A stretch of DNA of 5,378 nt. Source: Ignavibacteria bacterium (lineage in GTDB: Bacteria > Bacteroidota > Ignavibacteria > Tepidaquicellales > OLB5). The stretch lies in the NCBI GenBank assembly GCA_026417195.1, contig JAOADS010000146.1, positions 1-5,378 on the forward strand, read 5' to 3'. The position numbers and the translations under genes are program-made. Below the pieces are notes generated by a model. It had not been told where the DNA came from, ran no database searches, and was given only the letters and a program-made list of their open reading frames with translations. Shown here in pieces: positions 1 to 5,378 of the stretch (its first letter is position 1; each line of letters opens with the position of its first letter).

Positions 1-490
1 CCAGAGGAGGCAGTGCACCCACAAGAGCTCCGGGTATAATTGCAAATGCAGTTTTTCTCTTAAGAGGAGTATAAATAAAATTATACCATATGAATGTAAA
101 AACTCCGGCCAGGAAAGAATAAAAACCTGATTTAGAAAGCAGAACAAGACTTCCTGATATGAATAAAATAACAAAAAGTGATAATACACTGTTTGGTTCT
201 ATCCTGCCAGACGGAATCGGTCTGTATCTGGTCCGCTCCATCAGGGCGTCTGTCTTACTTTCCTGCCAGTGGTTAAGACATGATGCTGCTGCTGCAAGAA
301 GAAATATACCTGAACTGACATATATCAATCCTTCCAGAGAAATGAAATCTCCTGATGCAAGAATATAACCCATAGCTGTTGTCAGGGTAACAAGAGAAGT
401 TATCCTGAACTTGATCAGCTCGGAAAAAATCCTTACTGTTTCCCCTATGCTGATACTCCTTGAATTAATATTTAAAGCTAACTTACTCAC
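1..490 (-). CDS. ctaB: Heme O synthase (protoheme IX farnesyltransferase), C-terminus beyond window
   Basis: This UbiA-superfamily membrane prenyltransferase attaches a farnesyl group to heme B to make heme O, the precursor of the heme A used by the oxidase encoded just upstream. The 163 visible residues contain the first Asp-rich motif region, with Asn73, Glu77 and Asp81 followed by MERTRYRPIPSG (84-95), and the family-typical YTPLKRKT (140-147) and PGALVGALPP stretches. Hydrophobic segments lie near residues 29-47, 53-72, 101-118, 122-141 and from 149 to the edge. Roughly the second half, including the second Asp-rich motif, is missing because the window ends. I chose the GTG at 490-488, which overlaps the subunit II stop codon (GTGA, 487-490). 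No Shine-Dalgarno precedes it, so coupled translation is likely. Glu77 replaces the more usual Asp; I recall this in Bacteroidota-like homologues. The family call is confident and the exact start less so. Confidence 0.9.
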   Translation of the reverse strand, partial: MSKLALNINSRSISIGETVRIFSELIKFRITSLVTLTTAMGYILASGDFISLEGLIYVSSGIFLLAAAASCLNHWQESKTDALMERTRYRPIPSGRIEPNSVLSLFVILFISGSLVLLSKSGFYSFLAGVFTFIWYNFIYTPLKRKTAFAIIPGALVGALPPL

Positions 491-1197
491 TTCTGTCTGA
501 TGAAAGTTGTGTCACTTTTAAGCTTAACCGTATCTGTAATTACCTTCTTTGTTGTATCTACTGAAGGAGACTGGCTCTGCTGTGTATTCTGAACTGTATC
601 TTTTTTATTAACCCATTCATTAAATTCTTCTTCAGGAACTATCCTGAGCTTGCCAAGCATATATGCATGATTCATCCCGCAATACTCGGCACATAGTATA
701 TCAAACTCACCCATCCTTGAAGTATTAAACCACATTTTATTTGTCCTTCCGGGAACACAATCCTCCTTCACTCTGAAGGCAGGTACATAGAAGCTGTGTA
801 TAACATCTGATGAATGCAACTCAAACCTGACATCTTTAGCATAAGGAAGATATAAAAGTGTATCGGATTTCTTGCCGTTTTCATATTCAAAACTCCATGC
901 CCACATTTTACCGGTTACTTTTACCATCATAGCGTTTTCCGGAATATTCCTCATAACTTTAAATCCTTCCCACCCGTAAAAGAACATTCCAAGCACAAGA
1001 AAAAGAGGTATTACAGTCCATATAACTTCAAGGGTTGTGTTACCCGTAATTGACTGATCTGCCTGAGGATTTCTTTTTTCGCTGTACCTGAAGCAGAAAT
1101 ACAGCATAGCCAGAGTAACTCCGATCAGAAGGAGTACTGAAATAGCTATGATAAATATAAATGAGCCGTCAACTAAGTTTATTATCGGATTAGTCAT
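487..1197 (-). CDS. coxB: Cytochrome c oxidase subunit II (CuA subunit)
   Basis: Subunit II accepts electrons from cytochrome c at a binuclear CuA centre outside the membrane and passes them to heme a in subunit I. Numbering from the ATG at 1197 (236 aa), two transmembrane helices (about 11-37 and 57-77) precede a cupredoxin domain. The aromatic patch MWAWSFEY is at 98-105. The CuA ligands are His134, Cys169, Glu171 (backbone), Cys173, His177 and Met180, the core reading CAEYCGMNHAYM. The protein ends in a polar Ser/Thr/Gln/Lys-rich tail (about 198-236) with no CxxCH, so it is not a caa3-type fusion. An in-frame GTG at 1206 would add three residues and overlap the subunit IV stop. I prefer the ATG because AGGTGA at 1203-1208 lies five bases before it and that GTG is inside this site. 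It is unusual that subunit II follows subunits I, III and IV. Confidence 0.96.
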   Translation of the reverse strand: MTNPIINLVDGSFIFIIAISVLLLIGVTLAMLYFCFRYSEKRNPQADQSITGNTTLEVIWTVIPLFLVLGMFFYGWEGFKVMRNIPENAMMVKVTGKMWAWSFEYENGKKSDTLLYLPYAKDVRFELHSSDVIHSFYVPAFRVKEDCVPGRTNKMWFNTSRMGEFDILCAEYCGMNHAYMLGKLRIVPEEEFNEWVNKKDTVQNTQQSQSPSVDTTKKVITDTVKLKSDTTFIRQK

Positions 1198-1202
1198 TTC
1201 AA

Positions 1203-1208
1203 TCACCT
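1203..1208 (-). promoter_or_regulatory. Shine-Dalgarno for coxB
   Basis: The minus-strand AGGTGA ends five bases before the ATG at 1197. It supports that ATG over the GTG at 1206, which lies within the site itself. The site overlaps the stop codon of the subunit IV gene, so the ribosome finishing subunit IV would be placed directly on it. Confidence 0.6.
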
Positions 1209-1508
1209 GAATGATAGATCACTGAATGTAAGAATCCAGAGTATTAAAAATATAATCAAACATACAAGTATAAAGATCTTAATCACCCTGTTATCAAATT
1301 TCACATGCATGAAGTAATATGTTACCATCAGAGTCTTGATAGTAGCTATAGTCAATGCTGTTATAAGCGTGAGGCTGCCTAATTTTATGCCTGCAACAGT
1401 TACTGTTATGGAAGTAAGGGCAACAAGCCCTATCCATACCATAATATATGTTCCGTAAGTCGGATGATGAGATGTATGCTCTGCGTGTTCTTTACCTTGT
1501 TCGCTCAT
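1203..1508 (-). CDS. Cytochrome c oxidase subunit IV, prokaryotic type
   Basis: This small membrane subunit of the bacterial aa3/caa3-type oxidase belongs to the prokaryotic COX4 (CtaF/CoxD-like) family. It has no redox centre and is thought to help assemble or stabilise the complex. The 101 residues give three hydrophobic helices (about 19-40, 46-68 and 75-97). The signature at the end of helix 2, KTLMVTYYFMHVKFD (58-72), matches the family pattern K-x(2)-LV-x(2)-YFMHL-K. The cytoplasmic N-terminus carries four histidines (8, 11, 14, 15). The start is the ATG at 1508-1506, 11 bp after the subunit III stop and preceded by an A/T-rich stretch without a Shine-Dalgarno. Its stop overlaps the Shine-Dalgarno of coxB. 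The length is normal for the family. The symbol is left blank because naming (ctaF, coxD, cyoD-like) varies. Confidence 0.9.
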   Translation of the reverse strand: MSEQGKEHAEHTSHHPTYGTYIMVWIGLVALTSITVTVAGIKLGSLTLITALTIATIKTLMVTYYFMHVKFDNRVIKIFILVCLIIFLILWILTFSDLSFR

Positions 1509-1519
1509 GTTTTTAATAA
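1509..1519. other. Only non-coding gap in the window (11 bp)
   Basis: This A/T-rich spacer between the subunit III stop and the subunit IV ATG has no purine-rich ribosome site, hairpin or T-tract. It is too short for a promoter or terminator, so the genes on both sides should share a transcript. Confidence 0.8.
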
Positions 1520-2158
1520 TTAATGTAACAGATAAAATAACGGAAACAAAAATATCCAGATGATATCAACAAGATGCCAGTAAAGACCTGCATTTTCAAG
1601 TTTCTGATAGTTTGTGCTTGTTATCTTATCCCTTTGTATGAAAACCATAACAAACCCAATGAATATCATTCCAACTATAACATGAAGACCATGGAGGCCG
1701 GTCATAGTATAATAAAGTCCGAAATATATTACTTCTCCGTTAGACATATTCTCAAGTGCAGGACCTCCGGGATAAATTCCGTTATGAATTTCATGACTCC
1801 ACTCAAAATATTTATTAACAAGAAATGCAAGTCCGCACACCTGAGTAAACCACAAAAGTCCCATAGAAAGGGTTTTCTTGTTTTCTTGAAGTGCTGCTAT
1901 TGAAAGAGCAACTGCAAGGCTGCTGGTAAGCAGGATGACTGTGTTAATCATTCCGATAAAAACATTCATGTCTGCTGCTGCAGCTTTAAACCCTTCAGAG
2001 TATTCAAATCTATATCCGCCGTAAAGCAGGAACAATCCGCCGAACAGTAGCAATTCGGTAAAAAGGAAAAGCCACATTCCCATCTTGGAACCTTCATCGT
2101 CCCTGTGAACAACGTGACCTGAATGTTCCTGAACAGCTGCTATTTCATGATCGCTCAA
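1520..2158 (-). CDS. coxC: Cytochrome c oxidase subunit III
   Basis: Subunit III is a core membrane subunit without metal that stabilises subunit I and supports sustained proton pumping. The 212 residues give five helices (about 27-47, 65-89, 98-118, 145-174 and 190-211), the short bacterial form lacking the first two helices of the seven-helix mitochondrial type. Recognisable motifs are KMGMWLFLFTELLLFGG (25-41) with the conserved Glu35, NTVILLTSS (72-80), TGLHGLHVIVG (153-163) with His156 and His159, and ENAGLYWHLVDIIW (188-201). The start is a TTG at 2158-2156 overlapping the subunit I stop (TTGA). AGGAGG ten bases upstream (2169-2174) makes this rare start credible, and no in-frame ATG precedes the first helix apart from Met26 at its edge. 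The N-terminal tail has four histidines (4, 12, 15, 18). Confidence 0.95.
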   Translation of the reverse strand: MSDHEIAAVQEHSGHVVHRDDEGSKMGMWLFLFTELLLFGGLFLLYGGYRFEYSEGFKAAAADMNVFIGMINTVILLTSSLAVALSIAALQENKKTLSMGLLWFTQVCGLAFLVNKYFEWSHEIHNGIYPGGPALENMSNGEVIYFGLYYTMTGLHGLHVIVGMIFIGFVMVFIQRDKITSTNYQKLENAGLYWHLVDIIWIFLFPLFYLLH

Positions 2159-3846
2159 TGAGATTTTACCTCCTGGCTTATTTTTCCGCCCCCGTTTTGA
2201 TGTTGCAGTTCCCTTGAAGGATGCATGATGTATGTTGGCTTATCATGTACATAAGGACCTCCTGTAACTACAGGTATCTCATCAAAATTTTCCAAAGGCG
2301 GTGGCGAAGGTACGCGCCATTCAAGAGTTGTGCCACCCCATGGATTAGTAGCAGCTTTAGTTCCTTTAAACAAAGCATAGAAGAGATTGCCGAACATGAA
2401 CATTATACCGCTTACAAGTATCCATGAACCAACGGTTGAAAGCACATGCCATCCCTGAAATTCCGGAAGATAATCATAATACCTTCTCGGCATACCCATG
2501 TATCCCATTATGAACATAGGGAAGTAAAGGATATTGAAACCTATTATTATCACTGTACATGCTATCACAGCTAATTTTTCATTATACATTTTCCCGAAAA
2601 CCTTGGGAAACCAGTAATGACAGGTTGCAAAGAACATAATTCCCATACCACCAAACATAACATAATGGAAATGAGCTACAACGAAATAGGTATCGGTAAC
2701 GTGAACATCAGTTGCAAGTGCACCTAATACTAAACCTGTTAAACCTCCAACTGAAAAAATAAATATAAAAGCAAGAACGTAATAAAGCGGAGCACTGAAC
2801 TTTATTGAACCTTTATAAAGCGTTGCAACCCAGTTGAAAATTTTTACACCGGTAGGAATTGCAACCAGAAAAGTTAAAAGTGAAAACACGACACGTGAAG
2901 TATTGCTCATTCCACTTGCAAACATATGATGTCCCCAGACAAGATAACCTATAAGAGCTATACCTAAAGACGATATGGCAATCTGTTTGTAACCGAAAAC
3001 ATCTTTTCTGGCAAATGTTGGAAGAATTTCAGACACCACTCCCATCGCAGGAAGTATCATTATATATACTGCAGGATGTGAATATATCCAGAACAAATGT
3101 TGGTACAGGAGCGGATCTCCTCCAAGCGCCGGATCGAAAACTCCGATACCAAGCATTCTTTCAAGTATGATCAAAGCCAGTGTGATCCCGATTATCGGAG
3201 TTGCAAGAACCTGTATCCAGCTGGTTGCATATAGTCCCCAGATAAAAAGTGGCAGGCGGAACCAGGTCATTCCGGGGGCTCTCAGCCTGTGAATCGTAGC
3301 TATGAAATTAATCCCTGTAAGAATTGATGAGAATCCAAGTACGAATGCTGCAAACGTTGCCATAGAAACGTTCTGTGCCGAACGTATGCTGTAAGGTACA
3401 TAGAAAGTCCATCCCGTGTCAGCTGCTCCTCCTCCGGTAAACAGAGAAATTATTGCAAGTATTCCCCCGATGATGTATAAATACCAGCTAAAGAGATTAA
3501 GCCTTGGAAATATAACGTCTTTAGCTCCGATCTGAATCGGAAGAATGAAATTACCGAACACAGCAGGTATAGCGGGTATGATAAACAGGAAAACCATAAT
3601 TACTCCGTGAAGCGTGAAAATGGAATTGTAAGTCTGGGGCTTCATTATGGTTTCCCCCGGGGTAAGCATCTCAAGTCTCATTAGAATTCCAAGCGTCATG
3701 GCAACGAAAAAGAACAATAGAATCGCAACCAGATACATTATGCCGATTCTTTTGTGATCAAGAGTTAAAAGCCATCCCCATATACCTTTGTGTTTACCCT
3801 GGTATTCCAAAAAACTTACTTCATTATGAGCAAGTGTGTGACTCAT
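2155..3846 (-). CDS. coxA: Cytochrome c oxidase subunit I, A2-type heme-copper oxidase
   Basis: This catalytic subunit reduces O2 to water at the heme a3-CuB centre and pumps protons across the cytoplasmic membrane. Its 563 residues cover the standard 12-helix core. Visible ligands are His80 and His394 (heme a), His392 (heme a3) and His257, His306 and His307 (CuB). Tyr261 is placed to crosslink with His257. Helix VI reads YSHPAVY (255-261): Ala259 replaces the D-channel glutamate of A1 enzymes, and Tyr255-Ser256 is the A2-type substitute. D-channel entry residues Asp110, Asn99 and Asn117 and K-channel residues Lys335, Thr332 and Ser272 are kept, as is the propionate pair Arg454-Arg455. Thr384 stands where many A1 enzymes have the Mg/propionate histidine. 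The start is the ATG at 3846-3844, overlapping the SCO stop (ATGA), with AAGGA eight bases upstream. The C-terminal TTLEWRVPSPPP segment is family-typical. Confidence 0.98.
   Translation of the reverse strand: MSHTLAHNEVSFLEYQGKHKGIWGWLLTLDHKRIGIMYLVAILLFFFVAMTLGILMRLEMLTPGETIMKPQTYNSIFTLHGVIMVFLFIIPAIPAVFGNFILPIQIGAKDVIFPRLNLFSWYLYIIGGILAIISLFTGGGAADTGWTFYVPYSIRSAQNVSMATFAAFVLGFSSILTGINFIATIHRLRAPGMTWFRLPLFIWGLYATSWIQVLATPIIGITLALIILERMLGIGVFDPALGGDPLLYQHLFWIYSHPAVYIMILPAMGVVSEILPTFARKDVFGYKQIAISSLGIALIGYLVWGHHMFASGMSNTSRVVFSLLTFLVAIPTGVKIFNWVATLYKGSIKFSAPLYYVLAFIFIFSVGGLTGLVLGALATDVHVTDTYFVVAHFHYVMFGGMGIMFFATCHYWFPKVFGKMYNEKLAVIACTVIIIGFNILYFPMFIMGYMGMPRRYYDYLPEFQGWHVLSTVGSWILVSGIMFMFGNLFYALFKGTKAATNPWGGTTLEWRVPSPPPLENFDEIPVVTGGPYVHDKPTYIMHPSRELQHQNGGGKISQEVKSH
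2169..2174 (-). promoter_or_regulatory. Shine-Dalgarno for coxC (decides a TTG start)
   Basis: A perfect AGGAGG on the minus strand, inside the 3' end of coxA and ten bases before the TTG at 2158, supports that non-ATG start. It also shows that this organism uses anti-Shine-Dalgarno pairing. Confidence 0.75.
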
Positions 3847-4655
3847 TTTTGATTTCCTTTCCCGTTTAGAGAATTTTTGTTAAAGCTGTCAGAGTAAGGT
3901 TTTTTTCTTTTGCGTTTTAAAGTAAGAATAAAAACAAATCCCAGTAACACAAGCAGTATTCCTCCGCCGGCTATTCTTGTAATATTGAGAACATATCTCC
4001 TTCCCTCTGGATCATAGCTGTAACAAAGCCTTACTATTTTGGCAATCGTGGGTCCGGTCTTACCTTCCGAAGCTTCTGCCAGTGCAAGCTTAACATCAAG
4101 TGGCAGAAACTCTACTCCATACAAATATCTTGCTATCTTACCGCTTGGTGAAACAACAGTGATAAATGCACTGTGTATGTAATCATCTCCCTGTTTCTCA
4201 TAGCGGAAGCCCACTGCATCTGTTAAGGCAGCTATTGATGCACTGTCACCGGTGAGAAATCTCCAGGCATCCGGATTTATTTTCTTCTGCATGTTATCAA
4301 AGTAATTCAGTTTCTTACCTGATGCAGTGATGTAATCTTCCTTCGGGTTGAAACTAACTGTTATGATATTATAATCTTTCCCTGCTGTAAGATCCAGCCT
4401 CTCCGTCATGAGTGATACTCCGCTCAATAACGGACTGCATATACCCGGGCACCTGTAATAGACAAGAACTAGAATGGAGGGTTTATCTATTAGACTTTTA
4501 AGTTGTACCGGCTTTCCGTACTCATCAGTAAAAACAAGCTCAAGCGGAAGCTGATTTCCAAGTTTCTCATCAAGACCTACTGACGGCTTATCATCAGAAA
4601 AAAGACTTACTGAAAAAATTAAAAAAATAAGTAATATTTTAAAATATATTTTCAA
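3843..4655 (-). CDS. SCO1/SenC-family copper chaperone, membrane anchored
   Basis: This thioredoxin-fold protein delivers copper to, or reduces the cysteines of, the CuA site of subunit II. The 270-residue product has an N-terminal hydrophobic segment (about 3-19) that looks like a signal peptide without a lipobox Cys. The SCO domain follows, with the copper-binding CPGIC (Cys69, Cys73) and the distant third ligand His161 in YIHSAF. Near the C-terminus come a CYSYDP motif (211-216), a second hydrophobic helix (about 229-246) and a basic KRKRKK stretch, so the domain should face the periplasm with its C-terminus anchored inside. The start is a TTG at 4655-4653 directly after the TAA of the cytochrome gene and in the same frame. 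No Shine-Dalgarno is evident, and no other usual start codon lies nearby that would keep the signal segment. The stop overlaps the coxA ATG by four bases, which fits a role in maturing this oxidase. Confidence 0.93.
   Translation of the reverse strand: MKIYFKILLIFLIFSVSLFSDDKPSVGLDEKLGNQLPLELVFTDEYGKPVQLKSLIDKPSILVLVYYRCPGICSPLLSGVSLMTERLDLTAGKDYNIITVSFNPKEDYITASGKKLNYFDNMQKKINPDAWRFLTGDSASIAALTDAVGFRYEKQGDDYIHSAFITVVSPSGKIARYLYGVEFLPLDVKLALAEASEGKTGPTIAKIVRLCYSYDPEGRRYVLNITRIAGGGILLVLLGFVFILTLKRKRKKPYSDSFNKNSLNGKGNQK
3855..3859 (-). promoter_or_regulatory. Shine-Dalgarno for coxA
   Basis: AAGGA on the minus strand, within a longer purine run at the 3' end of the SCO gene, lies eight bases before the coxA ATG. 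The spacing is good and supports this start. Confidence 0.65.
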
Positions 4656-5378
4656 TTATCTGGTGTTCAGATATAGGTTTCTCAAGTAATTATATAAAAC
4701 GTTGATTTTATTTTCATTAAGTGTATATAATGCCTTTGTTTTGAAGCTGTGATTAACCGCACCGTTTTCAATTATATTAACAAAACGGGCTTTATTATTT
4801 ATCCAGCTTGTGTCTGATACCAACAGGTTTAAAGATCTAAACCGGTCCTTAGATATATTTTTAAACATAACTGCACCTGAATCATTAGATGCAGATATGG
4901 CTTCATTCATTTTAACAAGTCTGGCTTCAATCGCGGAATATTCCTGTAATATTTTATCCTTAGCCATTTTAACCGGGATCTGATTGGGTTGTTTTACTCC
5001 CTTGGTAAGACTGTACTGACTATCAATTGAATCAAGCTGTATCTGAGTAATCGGAGGATATTGGGCAAACGTTCTTATGTACATTATCATATTAAGACGA
5101 TCTTCAGGCGGAAGATTAGCATATGAAGCCATACCTCTGTTTGTAATACCTTCATGAAGAGTTTTATACATCATTGTAAGTGAAGTGCCATTTGTCCATC
5201 CGTTCAGGTCATGGAAGTTTCTTGGTTTCGGATTTAAAGATACACCGGCAACACCGTCGCCTTTGCCCTCGGCACCGTGACAGCTTGCACAGTTCATGTC
5301 GTAAAGTGATTTGCCTTTATCCAGCATTTCCTTTGTGGGATTCATATATGCTGCAACGTTAACAGGAGGAGACAACAC
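4656..5378 (-). CDS. c-type cytochrome, ActE-like, with a probable heme-less second domain (N-terminus beyond window)
   Basis: The frame is open to the right edge, so the true start and the expected signal or lipoprotein peptide are missing; the edge codon GTG need not be the start. Numbering from that codon, residues 12-105 form a mono-heme cytochrome c domain: NP motif (13-14), GKSLY, heme-binding CASCH (30-34) followed by a G-rich GAEGKGDG, probable axial Met83 in RGMASY, and closing helix DRLNMIMYIRTF. This arrangement resembles ActE of alternative complex III, so it probably passes electrons from that complex to CuA of the oxidase below; the ActE assignment is inference. A linker with helical character (about 110-165) leads to residues 167-236, which follow the cytochrome fold again (GAVMF, SW, IIENG, KINVLYNYLRNLY) but have no CxxCH and no obvious axial Met. 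The gene ends one base before the SCO start codon. Confidence 0.88.
   Translation of the reverse strand: MLSPPVNVAAYMNPTKEMLDKGKSLYDMNCASCHGAEGKGDGVAGVSLNPKPRNFHDLNGWTNGTSLTMMYKTLHEGITNRGMASYANLPPEDRLNMIMYIRTFAQYPPITQIQLDSIDSQYSLTKGVKQPNQIPVKMAKDKILQEYSAIEARLVKMNEAISASNDSGAVMFKNISKDRFRSLNLLVSDTSWINNKARFVNIIENGAVNHSFKTKALYTLNENKINVLYNYLRNLYLNTR

Noticed and set aside
282..296. Short GCA/TGC trinucleotide run
   Set aside because: It encodes an Ala stretch in the second membrane helix of CtaB, and a similar run occurs in coxC. This is ordinary codon repetition with no sign of a functional repeat.
159..368. Plus-strand open frame of 69 codons
   Set aside because: It lies antisense to ctaB, has no recognisable domain, and the minus-strand frame gives a clear heme O synthase.
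487..1206. caa3-type subunit II with fused cytochrome c
   Set aside because: There is no CxxCH anywhere after the CuA motif; the C-terminus is a short polar tail.
1574..1903. Plus-strand open frame of 109 codons
   Set aside because: It is antisense to coxC with an unconvincing Cys/His-rich composition; the coxC frame carries all family motifs.
2221..2427. Plus-strand open frame of 68 codons
   Set aside because: It is antisense to the conserved C-terminal part of coxA and resembles no known protein.
5180..5362. Plus-strand open frame of 60 codons
   Set aside because: It is antisense to the heme-binding domain of the cytochrome and is a shadow frame.
5376..5378. GTG at the right edge as the start of the cytochrome gene
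   Set aside because: The codon sits exactly at the window limit, the frame is still open, and no signal peptide follows it, although a c-type cytochrome must be exported. The gene very likely continues outside.
3843..5378. A cytochrome-SCO fusion split by a sequencing error or nonsense mutation
   Set aside because: The SCO part begins with its own hydrophobic signal segment right after the stop, which fits two separate exported proteins. The shared frame is still reported as a finding.
1..5378. CRISPR array, insertion sequence, tRNA, riboswitch or intrinsic terminator
   Set aside because: I saw no spaced direct repeats, terminal inverted repeats, tRNA-like structure or GC hairpin followed by a T-run on either strand. 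Apart from 11 bp the window is coding.

Overview
The window is one continuous minus-strand operon for an aerobic respiratory terminal oxidase. Read 5'->3' on the minus strand (right to left), the order is: c-type cytochrome (cut by the right edge), SCO/SenC copper chaperone, cytochrome c oxidase subunit I, subunit III, subunit IV, subunit II, and heme O synthase (ctaB, cut by the left edge). There is almost no non-coding DNA. The only gap is 11 bp; the other junctions abut or overlap by a few bases. I see no promoter, terminator, tRNA, mobile element or CRISPR array, so the transcription signals must lie outside the window.

The genes form a coherent set. The cytochrome c probably delivers electrons to the CuA site of subunit II. 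SCO helps load copper into CuA. Subunits I, II, III and IV form the proton-pumping oxidase, and CtaB starts converting heme B to the heme O/A that subunit I needs. The cytochrome has the NP-x(n)-G-x-x-LY-x(3)-CxxCHG layout that I associate with ActE of alternative complex III. An Act operon may therefore lie upstream, but that is inference because it is outside the window.

Subunit I carries the YSHPAVY motif of A2-type heme-copper oxidases instead of the HPEVY of the mitochondrial-like A1 type. All heme and copper ligands and the recognisable D- and K-channel residues are present, so it looks functional. Subunit II has the CuA ligands but ends in a polar tail with no fused cytochrome domain. 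This makes it an aa3-like oxidase with a separate cytochrome rather than a classical caa3.

Moderate AT-richness, the A2 oxidase, the NxxxExxxD form of CtaB, the SCO with a C-terminal membrane anchor and the ActE-like cytochrome suggest a member of the Bacteroidota/Ignavibacteriota/Chlorobiota (FCB) group. Clear Shine-Dalgarno sequences ahead of several genes fit the deeper, non-Flavobacterium branches better. This placement is tentative.

The machinery belongs to known families and I do not see an undescribed system. The points most worth checking are: a probable heme-less second cytochrome domain at the C-terminus of the cytochrome; a TTG start for the SCO gene directly after, and in frame with, the cytochrome stop codon; the I-III-IV-II gene order; and a Thr in subunit I where the Mg-site/propionate histidine usually sits.
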